Position numbers and translations under genes: made by a program. A stretch of 64,000 nucleotides of DNA from Salvelinus alpinus. Its lineage: Eukaryota; Chordata; Actinopteri; Salmoniformes; Salmonidae. The stretch spans positions 1 to 64,000 of the forward strand of contig NC_092110.1 in NCBI RefSeq assembly GCF_045679555.1, in the 5' to 3' direction. Position 1 is the first letter of the stretch; each line of letters opens with the position of its first letter. Shown here one piece after another: positions 56,640 to 64,000 of the stretch. Under the pieces are notes generated by a model, which was given only the letters and a program-made list of their open reading frames with translations, was not told the origin of the DNA and did no database searches.

Positions 56640-58640
56640 AAATAAAATCAAATTTTATTGGTCACATACACTCGCATTAACATCTGCTAACCATGTGTAT
56701 CGAAATGCTTGTGCTTTTAATTCCGACCGTGCAGTAATATCTAACAAGTAATCTAACAATTTCACAACAACTACCTTATACACACAAGTGTAAAGGAATG
56801 AATAGAATATGTACATATAAATATATGGATGAGCGATGGCCGAACAGCATAGGCAAGATGCAGTAGATGGTATAGAGTACAGCATATACATAAGATGAGT
56901 AATGTAGGGTATGTAAACATTATATAAAGTGGCATTGTTTAAAGTGACTAGTGATACATTTATTACATCCAATTTTTAATAATTAAGTGGCTAGAGATTT
57001 GAGTCAGTATGTTGGCAGCAGCCACTCAATGTTAGTGATGGCTGTTTAACAGTCTGATGGCCTTGAGATAGCTGTTTTTCAGTCTCTCGGTCCCAGCTTT
57101 GATGCACCTGTACTGATCACCTTCTGGATGATAGCGGGGTGAGCAAGCAGTGGCTCGGGTGGTTGTTGTCCTTAATGATCTTTTTGGACTTCCTGTGACA
57201 TCGGGTGGTGTAGGTGTCCTGGAGGGCAGGTAGGTTGCCCCCGGTGATGCGTTGTGCAGAACTCACTACCCTCTGGTGAGCCTTACAGTTGTGGGCGGAG
57301 CAGTTGTCGTACCAGGTGGTGATACAGCCTGAAAGGATGCTCTTGATTATGCATCTGTAAACGTTTGTGAGTGTTTTTGGAGACAAGCCAAATTTCTTCA
57401 GCCTCCTGAGGTTGAAGAGGCGCTGTTGTGCCTTCTTCACCACACTGTGTGGGTGGACCATTTCAGATTGTCAGTGATGTGTACGCCGAGGAACTTGACA
57501 CTTCCCACCTTCTCCACTACTGTCCCATCGATGTGGATAGGGGTGTGCTCCCTCTGCTGTTTCCTGAAGTCCACGATCATCTCCTTTGTTTTGTTGACGT
57601 TGAGTGTGAGGTTATTTTCCTGACACCACACTCCGAGGGCCCTCACCTCCTCCCTGTAGGGCGTCTCGTCGTTGTTGGTAATCAAGCCTACCACTGTAGT
57701 GTCGTCTGCAAACTTGATGATTGAGTTGGAGGCGTGCATGGACACACAGTCATGGGTGAACAGGGAGTACAGGAGAGGGCTGAGAACGCACCTTTGTGGG
57801 GCCCCAGTGTTGAGGATCAGCGGGGTGGAGATGTTGTTTCCTACCTTCACCACCTGGGGGCGGCCCGTCAGAAAGTCCAGGATCCAGCTGCACAGGGCGG
57901 GGTGGAGACCCAGGGTCTCGAGCTTAATGACGAGTTTGGAGGGTACTATGGTGTTAAATGCTGAGCTGTAATCGATGAACAGCATTCTTACATAGGTATT
58001 CCTCTTGCCCAGATGGGTTAGGGCAGTGTGCAGTGTGATTGCGTCGTCTGTGGACCTATTGGGGCGGTAAGCAAATTGGAGTGGGTCTAGGGTGTCAGGT
58101 AGGGTGGAGGTGATATGATCCTTGACTAGTCTCTCAAAGCACTTCATGATGACAGAAGTGAGTGCTACGGGGTGATAGTTGTTTACCTCAGTTACCTTGG
58201 CTTTCTTGGGAACAGGAACAATGGTGGCCCTCTTGAAGCATGTGGGAACAGCAGACTGGGATAGGGATTGATTGAATATGTCCGTAAACACACCAGCCAG
58301 CTGGTCTGCGCATGCTCTGAGGACGCGGCTAGGGATGCCGTCTGGGCCGGCAGCCTTGCGAGGGTTAACACTTTTTGTAACCTGTGATTGACTGTAGACC
58401 CTGCCACATACCTCTCGTGTCTGAGCCGTTGAGTTGCGACTCTACTTTGTCTCTATACTGACGCATAGCTTGTTTGATTGCCTTGCGGAGGGAATAGCTA
58501 CACTGTTTGCATTCAGTCATGTTTCAGGTCGCCTTGTCATGATTAAAAGCAGTGGTTCGCGCTTTTAGTTTTGCGCGAATGCTGCCATCAATCCACGGTT
58601 TTTGGTTGGGGAAGGTTTTAATAGTCAGGGTCAACTTGAG
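56640..58640 (-). mobile_element. Rex1/CR1-like LINE, 5'-truncated, antisense
   Basis: On the minus strand a reverse transcriptase relic (58640 to about 57117) is followed by a 3' untranslated region ending near 56640 in TGACCAATAAAATTTGATTT. The far left of the minus-strand sequence (58300-58640) is the linker before the polymerase, already out of frame. Confidence 0.88.
57117..58291 (-). pseudogene. LINE reverse transcriptase, nearly complete palm, one frameshift
   Basis: A 284-codon frame (57437-58291) carries [57 protein letters not shown] and the catalytic [18 protein letters not shown]. The normally conserved PQG is PQR. After a shift near 57437-57461 the second frame continues [20 protein letters not shown] and CITTWYDNCSAHN to 57117. 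Both catalytic aspartates of FADD and the first-palm Asp remain. The type is Rex1/CR1-like, by motif style. Confidence 0.88.
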
Positions 58641-59940
58641 AGTTAAATTAATACATTCTGAAAATGTTAGTGTTTTCCCATATTGAACAAAATGTAAGTG
58701 ATTGATTAAATGTAATAACTTAGAATATTTGCATACATGTTTTGTTTTCCTTGATAATTTAAGTGTTTGTCCTGAAAATCCATTGTTTTAACAACCATAT
58801 CAACCATCAGTTTATGACAGACAAAACAATGAACAGGAATCTCATTTACCAACAAAAATCACAGCTAAAGACCGTGCAAAACTATTTCCAAATATTTTAC
58901 AGGAAAGTGGGGGCAAATTGTAATGCACTCCATGCAACGTTGTGCTGGAACACAAGGTCACTTCGAACCAGCAAAGCGTGTGAAAAGAATGTCCGAACAG
59001 CCACCACAGCAGCGGCAGATCACCATGACCAAAGCAACAGCAGGGAAATCTGTGGTAGTGATGTGCAGTTCACGAACGATTCGTTATTTTTGAAAAATAC
59101 TTTTTAGTGACTCGAGAATCATCATTATTTTTTGTTTTTACTGCTGGCCGCAATGAATCAATGAATCGCAAATAATGATTGATTCACGAGCCTCTGGCTC
59201 AGCGTACGCAGACCAACAACTGTGCCCGCTATAAAATAGATAATTCTGCAGGTAGCATAGAGACGTATTCGACTTAAAATCCTTATGGGACTGAGCACAT
59301 ATGAAATGAACATGGTCCAAAATAATGGCTGCCGTGTAACGTTGAATTGGTTGCCACTGAAGGTTGAAGAAAAGCAAGTGTAAAGGAGGGTGACTTCAAT
59401 CATCAATCACCATCATTATTTTACATTTATTAAAAGTGATAATGCAGCCCCCTGCCAACAAACGGTTAGTGTTTTTATTGAAGACTGGTGACACCAGCTT
59501 TGTATATTGCTGCAAAGTCCTTAGCGCTCCAACTAAGATAACCTCTAGGCTAGGGAAACACTGCTAGAGCTCTTGGACTCTGGGGAGACTGTCTGCAGAG
59601 TTGAACAGCTGTTGGATGGGCAAATCATACGTGTAGTTTAAGCAGGCCAGGTGCATGTGTGTGTGTTAAAGCATTCTGGGCAGTTTAGGGTGGAAACACT
59701 GCTGGGCATACACACACGTTACTAAGACAGATTCCCCTTTCAGAGGAGAACCAGATGTGCAATACATTGAAGTAGGGTTGATGGTGTGTGTAACACAGAT
59801 GTTATACTGAAATGTCAAATGTGTGTTAATGTTTATACATATGTAAGCTATTTTGTGTGCGCAACAGTTATGGGTGGTCAAACCAGCCTGAATGAGTATG
59901 GATTTCTGCATGCAAGTGTGCAACTATTGAGGTAGTGTGT
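58641..59940. other. Intron-like DNA, no gene seen
   Basis: Around 59055-59200 there are short palindromic repeats (TTCACGAACGATTCG, AATGAATCAATGAATCG) that resemble dispersed fish repeats. No definable element and no exon. Confidence 0.4.
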
Positions 59941-59943
59941 ATA

Positions 59944-61569
59944 CATTCGAAGTCGGAGGTTTACATACACCTTAGCCAAATACTTTTAAACTCAGTTTTT
60001 CACAATTCCTGACATTTAATCCTAGTAAAGATTACCTATCTTAGGTCAGTTAGGATCACCACTTTATTTTAAGAACGTGAAATGTCAGAATAATAGGAGA
60101 GAGAACGATTTATTTCAGCTTTTATTTCTTTCATCACATTCCCAGTGGGTCAGAAGTTTACATACACTCAATTAGTATTTGGTAGCGTTGCCTTTAAATT
60201 GTTTAACTTGGGTCAAACGTTTTGGGTAGCCTTCCACAAGCAGTTGGGTGAATTTTGGCCTATTCCTCCTGACAGAGCTGGTGCAACTGAGTCAGGTTTG
60301 TAGGCCTCCTTGCTCGCACACGCTTTTTCAGTTCTGTCCACAAACTTTCTATGCGATTGAGGTCAGGGCTTTGTGATGGCCACTCCAATATCAATACTTG
60401 TTGTCCTTAAGCCATTTTGCCACAACTTTGGCAGTATGCTTGGGGTCATTGTCCATTTGGAAGACCCATTTGCAACCAAGCTTTAACTTCCTGACTGATG
60501 TCTTGAGATGTTGCTCCAATATATCCACATAATTTTACTTCCTCATGAAGCCATCTATTTTGTGAAGTGCACCAGTCCCTCCTGCAGCAAAGCACCCCCA
60601 CAACATGATGCTGCCACCCCCGTGCTTTACGGTTGGGATGGTGTTCTGCGGCTTGCAAGCCTCCCCCTTTTTCCTCCAAACATAACGATGGTCATTATGG
60701 CCAAACAGTTCTATTTTTGTTTCATCAGACTAGAGGACATTTCTCCAAAAAGTATGATCTTTGTCCCCATGTACAGTTGCAAACCGTAGTCTGGCTTTTT
60801 TTATGGACATTTTGGAGCAGTGGCTTCTTGCTTGCTGAGCGGCCTTTCAGGTTATGTCGATATAGGACTCATTTTACTGTGGATATATATATTTTTGTAG
60901 CCGTTTCCTCCAGCATCTTCACAAGGTCCTTTGCTGTTGTTCTAGGATTGATTTGCACTTTTCACACCAATGTACGTTCATCTCCAGGAGACAGAACGTG
61001 TCTCCTTCCTGAGCGGTATGACGGCTGCATGGTCCCATGGTGTTTATTGTTGCGTACTATTATTTGTACAGACGAACGTGCTACCTTCAGGCGTTTGGAA
61101 ATTGCTCCCAAGGATGATCCAGACTTGTGAAGGTCTGCAATTTTTTTTCTGAGGTCTTGGCTGATTTATTTAGATTTTCCCATGATGTCAAGCAGAGGCA
61201 CTGAGTTTGAAGATAGGCTTTGAAATACATCCACAGGTACACCTCCAATTGACTCAAATAATGTAAATTAGCCTATCAGAAGATTCTAAAGCGATGACAT
61301 AATTTTCTGGAATTTTCAAAGCTCTTTAAAGGCACAGTCAACTTAGTGTATGTAAACTTCTGACCCACTGGAATTGTGATACAGTGAATTATAAGTGAAA
61401 TAATCTGTTTGTAAACAATTGTTGGAAAAAAAACTTGTGTCATGCACAAAGTAGATGTCCTAACCGACCTGCCAAAACTATAGTTTGTTAACAAGACATT
61501 TGTGGAGTGGTTGAAAAATGAGTTTTAATGACTCCAAACAAAGTGTATGTAAACTTCCGACTTCAACTG
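59944..61569 (-). mobile_element. Sleeping Beauty-like Tc1 element, full length, decayed
   Basis: The left end, mutated to CATTCGAAGTCGGAGGTTTA, follows TA at 59942-59943. The right end GACTTCAACTG precedes TA at 61570-61571. Inner direct repeats (GTGGGTCAGAAGTTTACATA near 60145; its inverse near 61355) mark the IR/DR layout. Length is 1626 bp. Sibling of the shorter copy at 34198. Confidence 0.94.
60230..61190 (-). pseudogene. Tc1 transposase pseudogene
   Basis: Full span from the MGKSK-like start (about 61182) to the C-terminus near 60230. There are many stops and shifts. The first Asp region is changed (LFGEMSSSLMKQK). The second Asp motif survives only in a shifted frame (TCCAAATGGACAATGACC on the minus strand). 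Near 60345 the third reads [13 protein letters not shown], with Glu kept and Pro lost. Confidence 0.88.
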
Positions 61570-61600
<31 letters not shown>

Positions 61601-61602
61601 CT
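61570..61602. repeat. (TA)n(CA)n microsatellite
   Basis: TATATATATATATATA followed by CACACACACACAC directly after the Tc1 element; it may have grown from the TA target site. Confidence 0.9.
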
Positions 61603-61981
61603 GTGTGTGCAATTGTTTGCATAGTATGTGTCTAGCAAATTTCTTTGAACGTTAAATGCCTGATTTGAAGTAGGAGCAAAAATACTGTACAGCCCACATA
61701 ATTGATATGCTGTTTCAGGTGTGTGTGGTTGCAGTCTTTCGAAGTAACCAAGTCATTCACCTAAAACCACAGGCCCTAGCAAAAACACTCTGCATAATGC
61801 GATACTAATTAATATAGAAGGGTCAAAATGTTGCTGCAATCAAAAATATAACAAAATTTTGCTGCAATCAATTGGCTATCAACCCACAACCGGCGGTTGT
61901 TGTATTCTTTATTTTAGTTAAATGATACTATCATAATAGCACTTAACACTGTTACAATGTATATTTTTGGATGTTGGGAGG

Positions 61982-62069
61982 GATGTTACTGTGGGGGGGG
62001 GGGGGGGGGGAGTAAATTCGACAGGGGGACGATGTTACTGTAGGGGGGAGGGAGGGGGAAATTCGACAA
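61982..62069. repeat. Tandem pair of G-run units
   Basis: Two units share GATGTTACTGT, a G-run, then AAATTCGACA: 61982-62023 with an unbroken run of 18 G (61993-62010), and 62028-62069 with a G-rich run interrupted by A. The plus strand could form G-quadruplexes. Confidence 0.85.
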
Positions 62070-62092
62070 TACTGTGAACCTATTATGCTTAC

Positions 62093-62162
62093 CTTGAACT
62101 GAAAGGGATGTATCTCGTTGAGTGAGTGTCTTCTTAGCTTCTTGGTTAGAGTCTTCAACATC
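62093..62162 (-). CDS. Putative first coding exon of an unidentified host gene
   Basis: On the minus strand an acceptor-like CGTAAAATTTCAG is followed by GATG, and a donor TTCAAG|GTAAGC closes the block. Starting at ATG 62161 it reads MLKTLTKKLRRHSLNEIHPF then QFK, 23 codons ending in phase 0. This fits the exon at 42646-42741. The acceptor implies a 5' untranslated exon further right. The basic start with RRHS could be a kinase target or membrane/RNA-contacting patch; this is inference. The surrounding DNA is single copy. The family is not recognised. Confidence 0.5.
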
Positions 62163-63675
62163 CTGAAATTTTACGAATATGGTTTCACCAAACTAAACTT
62201 GTTGCTAAATGTACACTGGCGTGAAGCCATGCGACGACTACAGTGCATTCATTGCGAATGTACAGCAGTTCGCACATCAGTCGCACACATTTACACATGA
62301 ACGCACACACCACACACAAAGGTGGCACTCTCAACTTCTGTTGAAGAGAAGAATCAGCCCCGATATCAGGTTGAAGATTTACTGTGCAGGTCAAAATCTT
62401 GACATGATAGCGACCAAATCCGTTATTTGTGACAGGCTGGATTAGAACGAATTTGAACTAAAACCGACTTCTTGTGCGTTCATTTAGCTTGGTAGCGACG
62501 TAGCCAGTCCTGGTAGCTGGTTTCCCATGTCCCAAATTAATACATTATAGTAGTTTCGACTTTCTCCTCCAATGCTTTGCAAAAAATAATTGTAGGAACA
62601 GCGCGCAAACTATGTAGGTTACTTTTACTGAACTTGCTCACATTTAGACACGCACACAGCACTCACTCTCACACACATATACACACAGCCGAATGTAGGC
62701 TACATGGCACGCTAGTTTCCAAGAACAGACATACTACTTCTCTCCGTTATGGATCCGGCTTTTTCATTGGCTTCTCCACGGAATTATGTCGGTTTTTTTC
62801 TGTAGAGGGAGGGGTGACTGCCTATTTCTTAAAGCCATATCTTGTTTTCATGGAACGATAAACCTTGTGTTTATATACGGCCTAAATCTGTAATGTATTT
62901 CAGCCAATTTTCATCTATTGGAGGAACAATAGGGTTACTTAGATTTGGGAACTGTCATTAGGATGATGTGTGTCAAGTTTCGAATTTGAACTATAAAATA
63001 GCCTACTTAGTTTTAAATATAAAATAATATAATGTATTAGAATAGAATAAAAAAGAATACAATTAAAATAGAATAGAATATCACTTTATTTATTCATTAA
63101 ACCGTGACAATGGAAAAATAGACCACAAAATATGAACAATGCATCATTACAAACTTATATTGTGAGTTATGATAGGGTAATACAGTTTTAGTAAGCCCAT
63201 GTGGCATTTATAAGTTAGTTTCTTCAGGAATCAATGGGTATATCATAAATTGAATGACCATTGTATAGCACAAAATATTCCATATTGTGCATTTACTGTA
63301 AGTGAGTGAGTGCATCGAAGGGAGGGAAAGAAGAAAGATGGGGGAGAGTTAAGTATATGTCACTTATAATAGTCTTCATATTATTACTTTAACTTTGAGT
63401 TGCTTCTGGTCGGTTCTGTGACGTGTTAGCTTTGACAGCATTGGATTTGTTTCTTGTCATGCGAATAAAGACAATTGAACTTAAATTAGAGAGAGTGAGA
63501 TGTGGGTAGGTGACAGAGAAGTGACAGGGAGAGAGAGGGGGAGAAAGAGGAGGATAGAGAGAGAGTCCGGTAGAGAGTCCGGTATAATTGAAATATAGTA
63601 TTTCAATAACATCATCCTCTCCCTTACAAAAAAAACATGCCGTTTTCACATGTTGAGCTTAAATTTCACATGTAT
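62163..63675. other. Upstream region of the putative host gene
   Basis: No repeat with clear ends. AT-rich low-complexity DNA lies at 62993-63100, a purine-rich stretch at 63490-63590 with GAGAGTCCGGTA twice in tandem (about 63563-63586). A promoter or 5' untranslated exon may lie here but I cannot place it. Confidence 0.35.
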
Positions 63676-64000
63676 TAAAGCTGCAATATGTAACTTTTTG
63701 GGCGACCTGACCATATTCACAAAGAAATGTGTGTTATAGATATGTCATTCTTATTGAAAGCAAGTCTAAGAAGCAGTGGATCTGTTCTATTTAAGCTATT
63801 CCTGTGCGTTTTTTAGTTTTGCGTCTTTTACTTTCGTTTTGTACAACAGTTTCAAACAGCTGAAAATACAATATTTTTGGTTTCGGAAAATATATTTCAC
63901 AGCGGTTTAGATGGTACAATGATTCTTTACACTATACTTGCTTGTTTTGTCACTTAAAGTGATATTAGGCGAACTATTAGAATATTAGCAACCAGGAAAG
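63676..64000 (+). repeat. Dispersed TIR repeat, cut by the window edge
   Basis: Begins TTAAAGCTGCAATATGTAAC and continues GGGCGACCTGACCA, CAAGTCTAAGAAGCAGTGGA, TTCACAGCGGTTTAGATGG and ATTAGCAACCAGGAAAG. I know this order from a common fish MITE-like repeat whose other end is the inverse of TTAAAGCTGCA. The right end lies beyond 64000. Confidence 0.65.

Overview
The window looks like nuclear DNA of a salmonid fish (Salmo, Oncorhynchus or Salvelinus type). The main evidence is the repeats: HpaI-type SINEs with the GTTAAC core, several Tc1-like transposon families typical of salmonids (including a Sleeping Beauty-like terminal repeat family), long tRNA-headed SINEs, CR1/L2/Rex1-like LINEs, a hAT element and TTAA-flanked elements. 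There is no bacterial or organellar gene content. No name from the repeat families could be checked against a database here.

Layout. Bases 1-8559 are the end of a tandem satellite array with a ~223-bp monomer. It has two different higher-order registers: about 1.27 kb on the left, and exactly 1939 bp (eight units) on the right. From 8560 on, the DNA is ordinary intergenic or intronic sequence packed with transposons. There are eight Tc1-like elements with readable ends or transposase over a good part of their length (10303, 13015, 17130, 22334, 29098, 34198, 50429, 59944), two truncated ones (48555, 55167), and terminal fragments. One, at 22334-23927, still has an intact 340-residue transposase with D153/D244/E279; another, at 10303-11909, is broken only by one stop codon. 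LTR-like, hAT, LINE, SINE and MITE copies fill the rest, many of them nested, so relative ages can be read.

Host gene. Five short blocks on the minus strand have plausible splice signals and mutually compatible reading phases: 62162-62093, 42741-42646, 37587-37506, 37319-36811 and 15260-15135. Joined, they would encode a protein of about 293 residues: a basic start, an acidic serine-rich centre, a His-rich patch, a Pro/Ser-rich stretch, and a short tail ending in TGA. I do not recognise the family. If the model is right, almost all the transposons between 15 kb and 62 kb lie in its introns, and the satellite lies downstream of its 3' end. The two central exons are the best supported; the first, second and last are less certain.

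Interactions. Apart from the host gene, only the intact Tc1 transposase looks able to make a working protein. It could in principle act on its own inverted/direct repeats and on related ends. Everything else is decayed, and the interest lies in the insertion history, the satellite architecture and the unidentified gene.
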